Program-made: the position numbers and the translations under genes
Notes under the pieces: generated by a model
The model's input: the letters and a program-made list of their open reading frames with translations, nothing else
The model's database searches: none
Told to the model about the DNA's origin: nothing
NCBI GenBank assembly: GCA_024036415.1
Contig: JAMWET010003389.1
Span: forward strand, 1 to 64,000
Origin: Prochilodus magdalenae
Taxonomy: Eukaryota > Chordata > Actinopteri > Characiformes > Prochilodontidae
DNA length: 64,000 bases
Direction: 5' to 3'
Part shown: positions 44,180-56,512 of the stretch, piece by piece
How positions within the stretch are numbered: the first letter of the stretch is position 1
Layout: each line of letters begins with the position of its first letter

Positions 44180-45450
44180 TGTCACACTTCTGGGTTCTCC
44201 TTCTGTCTCTGCATACTACACTTCCCATAATGCACCTTTTATTGCATCAACACCACATGTCACTCCTCCATCAATCAGTAAGGACCTTCTTGTTCCTTAT
44301 CCCTAGTACACTAATTATCACTACCTGTTTGTTATTAAACTCCTTTGTATTTATACACCTTTGTTTGATCTGTCACTTTGTGAGTCTTTGCCAACACTGT
44401 TGCATACTGAGCATTATCCTGTGTTCTGGTTTCTATCTCTGCTTCGTATCTTGTTTTTTGTGATTTAGCTTTTAGCCACTCTGGTAGGTTCGCTACTCTG
44501 TTGATCATCTTGCCTTCCACTTTCTGTAAATAAAATATATCTAAGGTTTAGATCTGGGAGTGCTGGGGAAGTCAGTCCACTATTACAGAATATCTTGCCT
44601 ATCCCAAGATGGCAGATCTGAAAGAGTTAACTCAGGCTGTGAGTAGTCAGTGAAGACTCCTTGGTCAGCACAGTCACCATAGCTCTGTAGTAATTCTTAC
44701 CAAGAAGCATTTAGAACAGCATTCACAAATAGCCCACATTTCTTCTAATTTTAGAGAAATTTCTTCCCAGGTTTCTCAGTTGACTGCAAACATGTCTACT
44801 CTTGGTCCTCGCTTGACTTCTTCCTCTTCTCTAACAGTGACTGGTACATTTTCTGCTAGCCAGCCAGTTCGATCATTCTTCTAAGTAGTGTAGGGGTGCT
44901 CAGTCTACTTTGCCAGTTCACCTCCTAGCTCTGATAAGGCACAGATTTTGTTTGGCATATCACAAGTGCTGGATTGGGCTACTGCTGTATGGTCTGTGAT
45001 TAGTAGATTATAGAATACATACAGTAGTTACATTGAGGAATAAAATGCTGTTGCTGGTCATCCTCATGAGGTTAGAGCTTTTATTTGGTTTCTGTCAAGA
45101 CCATAGCTCAGTGATGGACTGTGCTTTAGAGCTTCATACTCTGTCTGCTGGTAGTGGTTGGAATGAGCCAGCTTTATATAATAACTTTGTTCCAGAATTG
45201 ACTCAGTTCAGATTTTTTAATGAACTAGCCTGTATGGGTGATGGTTTAACCGTACATGAATTAATTGCTCTGGCTATTCAGTTGGATTTACTAAAACATA
45301 GGCCCTAATCTGCATCTCATTGCACTTTCCTGTCATGTACTTCATTGTCTGGCTAATCCCTAATCTCTGTAACCAGACCAGTCCAGGTCTCAGAACTTCA
45401 TCAAAGGAAACTTGGATCAGATATGCTGCAGAATCTTAGAACATGTGGAA
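44180..45450 (+). mobile_element. Gypsy (Sushi-like) LTR and gag remnant, copy b
   Basis: 408-bp LTR (44180-44587), starting TGTCACAC and ending ATTACA, with ATGGCAGATCTG at 44609 opening a gag that stops after 15 codons. Further gag-like sequence continues to about 45450. This is the longer version of copy a at 40267-40741. Protease, RT and the 3' LTR are missing. Confidence 0.8.
45033..45308 (+). pseudogene. Gypsy gag fragment
   Basis: Residues such as QDHSSVMDCALELHTLSAG, SGWNEPAL and LTVHELIALAIQLD resemble the capsid region of Sushi-type Gypsy gags (pattern ALEFRTLAA...GWNEPAL...L..LI.LAI.LD). Frame changes and stops before and after make it a remnant. Confidence 0.75.
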
Positions 45451-45977
45451 CATATGGATTACCATGTCTTAAACAGATCACAAAATCCTCCCCCCAACAC
45501 TTACCACTAGTTCTATCAGTGAAAATAAAAAATTTTCTGAAGTCTCAGTATGTTTTAACATTAAGGCAGTAAGCAAAGGATGCTTCACGTTAAGTTTATT
45601 TAGGTTTCAAATATATCAGATGAATCATACATGTATCACCACATTTCCAGTAACATAGCAGTATGCAAATGTTTTGTGTTCTGCAGCATTTTTAGGAATT
45701 GCGTATTTCAAAGCACAGTATGAAAGAGGTTGAGATTGTGAGTAACAGTGAGACAGTCTAATGGTATGTTTACATGTGGATTAAAAAATGGATTACAAAA
45801 TTATTTGTTTGTCAAATATGATCAAGACAAAGAACCAAGATTACATTAAAATATTGACATAGTAAACAAGGACAGAATAAACCTTTTCCCCATTAATCTG
45901 GAGCTCAGATCACCTTGTTAAATTTACAGTTCCTCTCCTGAACCAACACCCAAGTTTGGTTTAGATCCTCTAGTCTT

Positions 45978-46931
45978 CTAAGCTGGTGGGTTCTCTTTTT
46001 TCTCTTTGCAGGACAGCAACTTTACGAAAGACTGGGGCAAAAAGGGGACCTTCTCTAGGCGGGACAAGTAGACCAGTGGCTGGATGCTGCTGCTGATGTT
46101 CAGGAAGGCAAAACCCACTGGTTGAACATAGCATGTGAAAGCCATGGTAGAATAGTGATCCTGGAAGGGGAACAGAGCCACTGGAGGCAGGTAATTGCAC
46201 ACAATGATGGCTAGGAGTGACAGCACCATCTTGAAGGCCTTCTTCTTCATGGGGTGCATCTCGTCTTTGCCAGCACCTCGTGAGCGCTTTAGTGCCCAGA
46301 GAATAGACAGGTTACACACCACCATCCAGGCAAACGTGGCCAGAATCTCACCTGTGAAAACCTTCTCAAAATTGGGGAGGCCTCCAACAGCTTTGGCTGA
46401 GGCATAAGCAAATGTGAGGCACAGGACGAACATGGTGAGGCCAATCCTGTACTTGCTGGCCTTCAGCTGGCCGAAGGCTATGGGGAAAAGCACGGCCACA
46501 AAACGGTCCAAGCAAATGCAGGAAAGGAAGAGAGGGCCACTGGTGTCCTTCACACCGTAGGAGAACTTCATGGCAATCCAGCCTTTTGTGCTTCTCCAGT
46601 GGTAGAAATTGACGAATGTTATGGGCACCATGAGTCCAAAGTAGGCATCCATGAAGGCCAGACAGCCCAGGAAGATGTCGGAGGTGGTGGGCTCGTGCCG
46701 GTTGCGGATTAGGATGGCAATGACCAGGATGTTGGCTGGCAGTCCTACAACTATGTTAAAACATTGCACTACTAGATCAAAGAGGATGCCCTCCACCATG
46801 TGCTCACAGCCATCAAACACACTGAAGGGCTTATGAGTAGTGTTGCCCTGCTCCAGGGTGATGTTATATGGGGAAGGAGTAGGGTCGAGAGTGTAGTTTG
46901 TTCTGGAGTAGATGCTATATCGCTCCCACAT
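45978..46931 (-). CDS. Orphan class A G-protein-coupled receptor, copy 4
   Basis: 317 residues from MWERYSIYSR. It is the most diverged of copies 2-4 but shares the whole plan: N-glycosylation sites NYT, NIT and NTT, GLPANILVIAIL, LAFMDAYFGLMVPI, CLDRFVAVLFPIAF, GAGKDEMHPMKKK, CNYLPPVALFPF and SIQPLVYLS, with a tail of LLSCKEKKENPPA. The conserved Cys pair in the N-terminus (DGCEHM) and at TM7 (FTCYVQP) is present. Residue 3.25 is Ile/Trp-region rather than Cys, and ECL2 (GLPNFEKVF) is very short. It lies at the right end of the array. Its flanks show the same unit structure with more divergence, so it split from the others earlier. Confidence 0.93.
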   Translation of the reverse strand: MWERYSIYSRTNYTLDPTPSPYNITLEQGNTTHKPFSVFDGCEHMVEGILFDLVVQCFNIVVGLPANILVIAILIRNRHEPTTSDIFLGCLAFMDAYFGLMVPITFVNFYHWRSTKGWIAMKFSYGVKDTSGPLFLSCICLDRFVAVLFPIAFGQLKASKYRIGLTMFVLCLTFAYASAKAVGGLPNFEKVFTGEILATFAWMVVCNLSILWALKRSRGAGKDEMHPMKKKAFKMVLSLLAIIVCNYLPPVALFPFQDHYSTMAFTCYVQPVGFAFLNISSSIQPLVYLSRLEKVPFLPQSFVKLLSCKEKKENPPA

Positions 46932-46965
46932 GGTTACAGCACAGTTATTACTGCTGAAGTATGTT

Positions 46966-47460
46966 CTGATGGACAAAGAGGAAAGAAAGGATAGTATTTG
47001 TTAGTAATAATCATCTAAACAAGAGCTAGTAGGCATTAAGAGACTTATTAATCCTGGTTACTTAGGCGCAATGGCAGGCTTGATTTACTCAGTATCACAG
47101 TTTCGATCAGGTTAGGACTTCAAAGTTAATGCCTGTGCATGCAGGTGCTGTTGGGAAACAGTGCTGTATTATCACACACAAAAATAATGAAAGCTTATTG
47201 TAGCTAAGTAGCCCATTTTCTAAATTTCTTTGTACCAGTATAATTTATGTCTGCATGAGTATTTAGAATCTCTTTTTACAGCTGTTTTTTGTGTTACTAT
47301 GCCTTTAAGACTAATATGTAAACAATCTTAACAATGGTCTATTTGCTTCCCAACAGCCTGGAACAGCACAGCATTTAGTCGTTTTTTGATTCATTAACAC
47401 TTAAACAAATGGCCAACCACAGTGGCTACCAACCCATGTCCTGGTGATCTCCATTCCTAC
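46966..47460 (-). other. Predicted 5' UTR intron of receptor copy 4
   Basis: Donor AAGAG followed by GTAGGAATGG (exon 1 ends at 47461) and acceptor TCCTCTTTGTCCATCAG ending at 46966. About 495 bases. Confidence 0.6.
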
Positions 47461-47560
47461 CTCTTATTAACCTCAGGAGGCTTGGTTATATATTTGTGTT
47501 AGGTAAGGCAAGGCAGTAGGAACCAAACAGTGCTGTAAAAAACGTCTCCTGGAAGAAGGT
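47461..47560 (-). promoter_or_regulatory. Diverged exon 1 block of receptor copy 4
   Basis: GGTTAATAAGAG at the donor and a CTGCCTTGCCTTACC block (near 47500-47520) correspond to the exon 1 blocks of the other copies. The TATTTATTTACATGTGACCG-like box is not clearly present here. Confidence 0.4.
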
Positions 47561-47874
47561 TGATGGCTGCCGAAATCTAGTTATGGCCAGATTATTATGT
47601 GAATGTAAACACAATCAGTAGGTTGTTAGAAATGGAAAACAGCTCTATGTAGGGAAACAGTGGAAGTGCTACAAGGTAAACTAAAAATGTGTGGATGATT
47701 AAGAAGTGGTGTTGCTAGGAGGTTTTCATGGCCTATAGAGCATTTATTAATTGGTAAAATGGCAAATGGTCACTAGGCATTGTTGCAAATGAATGGAAAT
47801 ATATAGAGGAAGTGAGGGATGAATAAGCAACACAAAGTAGTGTAGTTGAGTATAACTGGAATAGGCACATAGAA

Positions 47875-48390
47875 CAGTAAGGGTCAGTCTGACTGTGGAT
47901 TAGACACAATGGAGTGTAGGTCATTGCGACTGTGGATTAGACACATAGAGGAGTGAGGGTCAGCATGACTAGATTAGACACAGAATAGTGAGGGTCAGTA
48001 TGACTGGATTATACGCATAGAATAGTAAGTGTCAGTATGGCTGTAGATTAGACATATAAAGGAATGAGAATTAGTATGGCTGTGGATTAGACACACAGAG
48101 GAGTAGGGGTAAGTATGGTTGTAGATAAGACACATAGAACAGTTAGGGTCCTTATCTCTTTGGACTAGACATACAGAATAGTGAGAGTCAGTATGGCTGT
48201 AGATTAGACATATAAAGGAGTAAGAGTCAGTATGTCTGTAGATTAGACATATAAAGGAGAAAGAGTCAGTATGGCTGTAGATTAGACATATAAAGGAGTT
48301 AAAGTCAGTATGACTGGATTGGAAGCACAGAGGAGTGAGGGTCAATATTGCTGTGGATTAGACACATAGAGGAGTGAGGGTCAGTCAATC
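47875..48390. repeat. Minisatellite with 39-bp units
   Basis: About thirteen imperfect units of the form GTCAGTATGGCTGTAGATTA plus GACATATAAAGGAGTAAGA. Because 39 is a multiple of three, the minus strand stays open for over 100 codons (47995-48345) with a 13-residue period (HTDSFSFICLIY-like). I take that frame as a by-product of the repeat. Confidence 0.9.
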
Positions 48391-50433
48391 TGTTGATATA
48401 CAGAGTACATGCAGTTTAGTTGCTGTTGAATAATACAAATTACCTAGTGCCTAATGGAGCTGATGCCAGTTTATGCTTGCAATAAATTTTTATTTCCTGT
48501 TCTCTGATGTGGTACGTCATATCTGAAACTCAAACATGGGGAAAGTCTTTTAGGCCAACTGATTGTTTTCACTTAGTGATGAATGCTATTTTGTCCCAAA
48601 CGAGATGTTCGATAACGACACATCGGAGAAGTGCTTGTGGATCACAACTTCACATTACGCTAACAGAAAAATAAATCAGAGAATACAAACTGCCTGCCCC
48701 TCGGGGATGTTATTCTGTTATCCTGCAAGCTTGCGCCAAATCCCAGAGGAGAACAGAGAAACAGTCCCTGCACAAACAGACTGAGAACACACACACATAC
48801 ACAATCGAACAGGGACCACCACATACCACCAAATCAGCCAACCTCCTTAAAATCTAATATAGTTGAATCTTCAGTGTCTCCATGCCGTAGCAGCGGAGCA
48901 TTTGTAATTGGTTTGCTCGAAAAGCACCAAAAGGACAGAATCATTAGTTCCTCACTGACCCTGCTTCTCAGCAAATGTTATAATCACCAAAGTATCATTT
49001 GAGGAATTAGTTTGCTGATGCAAATGCTTGCCAAGATTTTGGGCTTATTAATTTGAACCATAACCCATGGTCAACTAGAAGCAGTACAAGCTTATTTGAG
49101 TGTACATGAACGCAAAAATCCAATAACTGCCAAAAATAGTTTTTGTCAGTTATCTGATCAATGCGTTTACAGCTTTTTGAAGGGTATCAATAATGGACTT
49201 TAGAGCATTACTTAATCTTCTGCACAGTGTGATACAAAACTACAGAGACATGTAAGCAAAGATTATCTTTAGGGTCAGGGTTATTGACAAGAATAATCTA
49301 ATCATATTTTATTCCTCACCCAGAAAGACAGTGGCTTACACCTTTTGCTACATATCTGAATATGTCTTTGTGTCCAACATTAGTGATAGCAGGAGACAGT
49401 ACAACTTCAGTTCCTCAGCCATTTATTCAGCCGTGTATTCATTGTGATGTGTCAGAGCAGAGGACACAGTAACAGTGATGGAAAAACAGTCTTTTATAGA
49501 TGGTGAGTCTATAGGGAAGGGAATTGGCCTTGAGCCTGCTTAGGCTGACTGGGGCACTGCAGGTCCCTTATGATTCCTAAACAGGCCTCAAACCCTTCCC
49601 TCCTACTCCAGCCTTGGGCTAACACAGTCACTGTTTGCTAAACAGCCTCTCTGGAGATGGCCCCATGTAATGAAGTGTGTTTTTATTCCTCTGGCTCTGG
49701 GAATTGCGACCAGTTACGGACAGCAGATTTAATAAGAGAAGTCAGCGGAGGGATTATGCTGTGAACTATTAATTTACCCATCATAGTACAGCTGGCGAAT
49801 AGAAAACTATGGTTAGCAATGAAAGCTTTAAGCCCTCTTGTTGAACGTGGGCTATCATGCATAAACTGAGGCTGCTCTGGCAAGTTTTAGAGAAAAAAAT
49901 AAACATTGAGCAATGAAACACTTAACCCTTAGGATCCCAGGTCAGCATTATACTTGCTAAGTCACTAAAGGGTTCATGCACAAACACAATATATAGGTGC
50001 ATCATGTCAATAAATTAATCCTTGCCTGATTATGAAGTGTAGGATATGAAGTGTTCTAAGGGTTGAACATGTTTGAATCCAGAATGTAATCCAAAGTAAT
50101 GAATTAGAAGTACTTTTTAATGAGTGTCTTGGATGTCACTGCTAACAAAACTAAGATGATGATAAAGATGGTAAAAGCACTTAAAACTAATTTTATATAT
50201 GTAATTAACTACTTTATCTACATTAACATTACCTACGCTTGCATACCGTGGCTTAACGTTTTTCATTTAAAACTCTTTTCCGAAAAGTACCGTTCTGAGT
50301 AACCAGCATGAGAATCTGAAACTAAAGACAGCTTAGTGCAACATGGACAGACAATCGGAATGAACATACACAAATGAATTAAAACTGCCACAAGAAATTA
50401 AGCACACCTACCTAAAAAACTGACATTACGTAC

Positions 50434-50662
50434 CTGCTCTGTCCTGTGGATATCTACAGTCTCGTCCACCACAGTGTAGAAGCTAGGAGGCTCTGAGGGA
50501 AGGGTATGTATGTTTAGAGATGACTCTTTATAAACTTTGTTAAGCCCTGAGGAATTAGACATATTGAGGAGAGGGAGGGTGAAAGTGTCCTTAAAGCTTT
50601 TTCGACCAAGTCCCTGGAGAAACTGCTGATAGGCTGTTTTGTTCTGTGTTCTCCAGTGAGAA
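50434..50662 (-). other. Candidate exon, segment B copy of 3162-3390
   Basis: Same open frame and same CAG/GTACGTAATG donor as in segment A, with one substitution (SSGLNKVYK here, SSGLYKVYK in A). After the donor the two copies diverge at once. Function unknown. Confidence 0.4.
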
Positions 50663-52641
50663 CTTTCGTCCAGGTGAGAGCAAGAGACCACAGGTGTTTA
50701 TTCAGGTCACATAGAAAAAGCATGGAAATATGAAATCATAATCCATACAAACTATTTCCCTGGAAGTCTGGAAAGTCTGATGAGGAATTTAAAGCGTACA
50801 AACCAAACTAATATTTACCCAGTGCGAGTTCTTCACTTTAGATGATAGCATGAAGACATGATAGAGACAAATATACATATAGTTTATAGATGTTTTAAAT
50901 ATTATAAATAGTCAGAGCTGTCTTATAAAATGAAAATGCTGAATTTTCTTCATCGCCTCCATTTCCTTCTGAACCAGTGATTTCTCTACTGTCAATTGAT
51001 TTATTGCATGTAGAGAGCTTTACATTTACACCGCACACAACTGGAAACTTCACATCTTCTACAAGCTCTGCATGCTCAGTACTTATTCATCAACTCCAGT
51101 ATGTATCTGAGGCATCAAGTGTTTAAGTATGTGCTATAGATTCTGGTATTCTGGTCAGCCAGTGTGTCCATGTCAGATGTCTATACCAGCTATTATCATG
51201 GAATTCATGCTGATCTATGCATGCAATTACACCGAACAGCAGGTTCAGTTCTGCCTTTCGTCACTCTAGTACCAGTCGCTTGAAGTTTCGTACTGCTGCC
51301 GTGTAGCATATTTCATTATGCTGGATTATGAGGTTCAAGCCCATTTGTGGCATACAAAACTGTGGCCATAACAAGCTTTCAGGTCACCCAGGATACACAA
51401 AACACAAGATATGCTGATTTTGCTGGTGACCTGCACATTTGCATTCATTTAGGATAACAGCATGCAAAAAACAACATGTCGCCACTACTGAGACAAGCAG
51501 TGAGTGCTTCTCTATGAAGAATATCAGCAGTCCCTATGAGACTTATAAACAAAAGTAAAACTGATGATGCGTGAAACCCACAACAGGTGTATTTAGTTCT
51601 CTTTAACACCAGCGCTCCCTTGACTCTCCAGAGCTCTCTTAAGGCCAGCATGGGAGCTGATCTGTGTTCACAACAGGGTCTCATCCCATCAGCCCAGAGG
51701 CCCTGGAGTCACTCCAGGCCCCCCTATCACGTCACTGTTGATCTCCTATTAAAGCTCCGGTTCCTCAGACACACTTGGATTAGGTAAAGGACTGAGCTTT
51801 CAGCCTGCATCTGACTGCCAGACTGTAGGAGCATCATGAAGGTGTGGTGGGTCTCAAAAAACTAGAATGAAGGAAACTCTTTCATATCAATTAACTGCAT
51901 TCTGAAAAGGACAGGTGTATATTTAAAAAGGGAGAAAGTGGAACATTGTACACTTTCTTAAACAGCCGTGCCTGTTGACTTGATTATGATGCCACGTATA
52001 AGAGGGTTTCTTTGTCTAAGAGTAAATGATTTAAAAGTGGATCTGTTTGGATTGTATGTCATGTAATATAATATGTAAGTCAGGTCAATATAATATGGAA
52101 GTCTAAAAGCCTTTAGTACATTTAACTGTGCATGTGTCTGTTTTCTAGTGGATGTGCTCTGTGTGTTTCAGGTCCACTCCGGTCTTGTTCCAGTGCTCCT
52201 GACAGTGTTTTCCCATGTGACCAACTCTCACCTGCACATTATCAGCCATAAGCCTTGAAAAATCCCTGCTCACTCACTTGGGTTTTCCCTTTAACTGGGT
52301 GTAACTATCTTTGTGTATGTTTGGGACCTGAAATTCTTCCTTATTCTGTTTAATGTACTACATAATATACAAGCAAAGAACAATGCGAAAGGTCATTTGA
52401 TTTCCATACAAAATGGCCATTAAGTACAGGTCTTTCTTTTTGCATCGTCAAAAAAACAGAAAATATATACTATGCAGAAAATTACACAGAATTCTCAACA
52501 ACTAATGAGTTTTTATTGACCTTTTAAATTAGAATATTACAGCTTCCCTTCTTTGTTGGAGATCACGTTAACTTTTTCAGGAAAATCTGTAGTGTTTGGT
52601 CCATTATACTAATTACAAATGTTTTGTATGTACACAGATGT

Positions 52642-52896
52642 CTAGATTTGGTGCTCTAGTGCAGACTGCCTTCCTTTTTTTGTTCTTACTGAGAGCTTCT
52701 TGACAGTTAAAAATGCTTTCAGACCACTGAGTGGTCTTCTCACAGTGGAAGGGCGGACAGAAACACCTGTGGATGTTTCCAGATGTAAAGGAAGAGTGGA
52801 GATTGATTTTCTCCTCTCTCCCAGAGATGAAAGCTTTAAGTACTGTTTATCTGATAGAGACAGTGCTGTTCCATTTTCTCTACAGATTTTAGTCAT
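52642..52896 (-). pseudogene. Tc1/mariner transposase remnant (segment B copy)
   Basis: The minus strand is open for 84 residues with LSDKQYLKLSSLGERRKS, TGVSVRPSTVRRPL and LTVKKLSVRTKK, the region between the DNA-binding domain and the catalytic core of Tc1-like transposases. It is the same insertion as at 7390-7640, and better preserved. Confidence 0.75.
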
Positions 52897-53585
52897 TTTT
52901 AAATTCCTGTGTAGGAACCGCCTGTGCTTTTCACTTGCTTTCCCTTAAAATGTCTCCTTTTTTATCTAGGGGTATTAAATAGAACCTGGTCTCCTCAGAA
53001 ATGTCTCCTTTATTCAGGACAGATGAGGTGTACCACCTTGAGTTGTTGCCTGTGTGAATGTTCATGTCTCTTTGAAGGGACTTCGTTTGGGAACAGCTTT
53101 CATTGACAGGACTCCTGTCAACTGTAATTAATGGGCTTTAAGATTGGAAGGATGGAAGTGACAGTAATTATATGAACAATTTTTAATGAAGTGACTCCGA
53201 AATGTTTAACTTTTTTTCCCTGCTACACTGCACACACATTTATGAAGGCACAGACAATTTTAATTTACCTTCATGGGTACACCAGTGGTTGAACTGTATA
53301 TTTTAAATGAGTTCTAAGATGTACAACAATTATGTTCTCTGACTATCTATAGAGAAGACGGACCCTTGAGAATGGCTCCTTGGTGAGAAAACACGGGGGG
53401 ATTTTATTTATAGCTATGGGGTTTTATGTTTTTACCTACAGCAAAAAGGCAGCAGGAGGGCTAGACCAAACTCACTAATGAACAGTAACAGCATGTTTTC
53501 TCAATGTGCAATACAAACCTGGAACATGAGAGTAATTTCTTAGTGACACTGCTCTTTTTTTGTATTTCAGTAGTTCATTAGTTAC

Positions 53586-53665
53586 AAACACACACGCACG
53601 CACGCACACACGTTACTATTGCCATGTTTTTATGTGTATGATGTATGTATGTATGTATGTGTGTT
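53586..53665. repeat. CA/CG and TGTA microsatellites
   Basis: A CACACGCACGCACG tract (53587-53610) and a TGTA run (53640-53662). The TGTA run has a counterpart in segment A at 8308-8330. Confidence 0.9.
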
Positions 53666-54965
53666 GTTTTGTTTAATTTCAGTTGATGTCAAATGGTGAT
53701 TTGGAATGTTTAATGGAACAAGGAACAGAGAACAACTGCACCATCATTTACTACTTTAGTTAATGATATATTTTACAGAATATGTTTTAATATTATAATT
53801 ATAATCAATTATAATGTATGATAACGATGGTACAATATACTACAAAAAAATTCCACCCTCCCTTTTTCCTTTCGTTCTTTTCAGACAATGCTACTACAAA
53901 GTCTCAGTCCTGACTCATCTCTGGTTGTCTTGACCACAACACCAGAGAGAACAATATAGACATGCTATATAAATGCTAGCTTTAGGCCCAAATCCTCCTT
54001 TAACAATCAGCTGTACTCTATGAAAACCACCACTGTCAGTGCTGCACACCATCCATTGTGCTTCTTCATGGAAGAAAGCAGTAACTGGGATCCCTGTGAG
54101 ATGCTGCTTTAGAGACACCGAAAACTAAAGAGGGCAGTAGTGATCCATGTTGCTGTGTTTGGCATTTGTTGGGAGCATAGCCATCCACAGTATTTTCAGC
54201 TGTCCAGACTTGCAGTGCCCAAATCATGTCCACATTGCTCTGATAGAGTCTTTTTGAGTCATATGACTATTCGCAGTATTTAGTAAGCTGCTTGGCAATA
54301 ATGAATCAAATTAATCTTACCTACTAAATCACTCACTTTGTGGACTCTGCATCTGTCCTTTTCTGCATTTCCCAAAGACAAAAGCACTGTTATGTAGTAG
54401 TTCCCTCACTCTCTGGATCCATATAATGGCATGTAATGGACAACCTTTCGTTGGTTATGTCATATGAAAGCTGAGAGGAGCGGATGGATGTCATTTTAGC
54501 TTAAATGACACTTTAGTGCCTGAGCCACTCAAAGCTGTTTAAGTCTGAAAGTCAGAAATGGATGAGGTGTTGGTGTGGTGATGCATGGCAGAGCTCTGAA
54601 ACCTCTTCAGGTTTTATAGAACCTGAGAGGATCTGGACAGAGTCCATTATATCGAAGCGAAATTGGGTTTACTTGGAAAAACAAGTGCTACCTACTTCAT
54701 GCTCATCTCACTTTTCCATTCTCTGTCTATCCATTTCTCTCGCTTTCACGCTTTTCAGTCTTCTCTTTTCTTCTATAGTGCACCCATATATCTCAAAGTG
54801 TCCCTGTTGGACTAAAAGGAGTTCTTAAGGTGACACCAGAATTACACTTGAAACTTTCAATGGATTTTTAAATCATTATTTTTGGTTGGTGCCACAAAGA
54901 ACAGAGTTTTGGTTAAAATAAACATTTCCATTGAAATCAAAACTGAGTTTTTCACTTTATTAGGA

Positions 54966-55265
54966 CAAGTACTCGGATGGCATGGTGGCGCGGTGGGTGG
55001 TCAGGTGACCAGGGTCTTTCTGTGTAGACTATGTGCATACTCTCTGTGTCTGCATGTGTTTCCTGCCACAGTCCAAAGACAGGTAGGAACGCTGGAGATA
55101 CTAAATAACACCTAGGTGTGAATGTGTATGTCTGTATGTCTGCTCTGTGATGGACTGGTGACCTGTCCCGGATGTTTCTTGCCTCCCCCCAGGAAGTGCT
55201 GGGATGAGCTCTAGCACTCACATGCCCCTGACCCAGGACCAGTGGTTTAGATGATGAACGGTTCT
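54966..55265 (+). repeat. Fish SINE copy (segment B)
   Basis: Same insertion as 21805-22085, with GGTGGCGCGGTGGGTGG at the start, GATGGACTGGTGACCTGTC and GTGCTGGGATGAGCTCTAGC. It predates the duplication. Confidence 0.65.
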
Positions 55266-56512
55266 TATGCCTGGTAATAATAAGGATGATACAACATACG
55301 TATAATTTAAAAGACTTTTTTATTTTCAGTTCATATCTTCATATTTTTAATCATGTCACACTTAACCAGACAGGGTAAATACTGATTGTGTAATAGGGTG
55401 TAATATAAATAGTACCTCATTATCAGAAGTCATCATTGGCACTGGTGAAACTATCTGTGCAGGCAGCAGGATCATTAATTTATTTCACAAGAAATCTTAA
55501 ACAAGGTGAGATCAGGCTTGCTACAGCACAATAATAAGTGGAATACACAGAATATTATTTAATAATTTTCATTCATTTTTTGCATTTTCTATTTTAGCAC
55601 ACTGAAAAAGAAGTGACGGCCAAGGAAGAAAAAATAATTCATTAATTTATGTGGAAATTATTTAGTGGAGTATAATCCTGCTGTTACTTAAAACAACCGG
55701 CTCATCCTGAAATGGGTGTTGTTGGTAGGCCAAAACCCATTTTTAATTTAAAAACTCTGAATTTCAGAGCATAGATCTTGGGGCTGTAATATTTAAGATG
55801 ATGCATGCTGACAAATTCATACTCCAAACAGTCCCTCCTTTGTTTACTTAGCAGTGTATAGAATCATTGTGAGTTCAGCATTAAATTTCATCCCTTTAAT
55901 CAGCTACGTTTTTCCTAAGAATCCTACACCCAAGGAGAGAGCTGGTGTTTGCCCTTTACCTCTTTTACTTCCGTCTCTTTTTCCCTCTCCGGTTCTCTGT
56001 TGTAAGTCCTCCCAACCTTCTGAAGCTGACCAAAGGTTTGTAAAGTGGTTCACTGTTTGTGGCTCCATGTTGGATTTCACCACACGTCACAGTGGTGTAG
56101 TTAGAATTTCAGGGAGGAGCTGTTTACACTTTGAGAGAGGGGTTTGGATGGGGGATGCAGATGGGAAATTGTGTCTAAGAGATGTTGCTACAGTAAGTGG
56201 AAAAGTATTTAGACACTTATGTTTTTTTAATGTACTTGCAGCATATCGTCACAAAATCTCCAACATGGTAACTTTACAGGAGAAAGTAAAATTTAATATT
56301 TATTTAATATTAATGAGTCAATGGAACCAGACTTTTTCCCCAGCCCTTTTGGGTCATTTCTGTTGGTCTGTTCATCATGAAATGCTCACACAATGTAAAC
56401 TGCAGCTGCTATGTTTAAATAATGAATAAAAAAAAGAAAGAAAAATCAATAAAAATGGAGATACATGTATTTCCTTGGACAGTGATAAAATATGGGTCAG
56501 AGTGCAAGTCAG

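Noticed and set aside
47995..48345. 116-codon ORF with HTDS/ICLIY repeats as a gene
   Set aside because: It is explained by a 39-bp tandem repeat, and there is no start context or partner exon.
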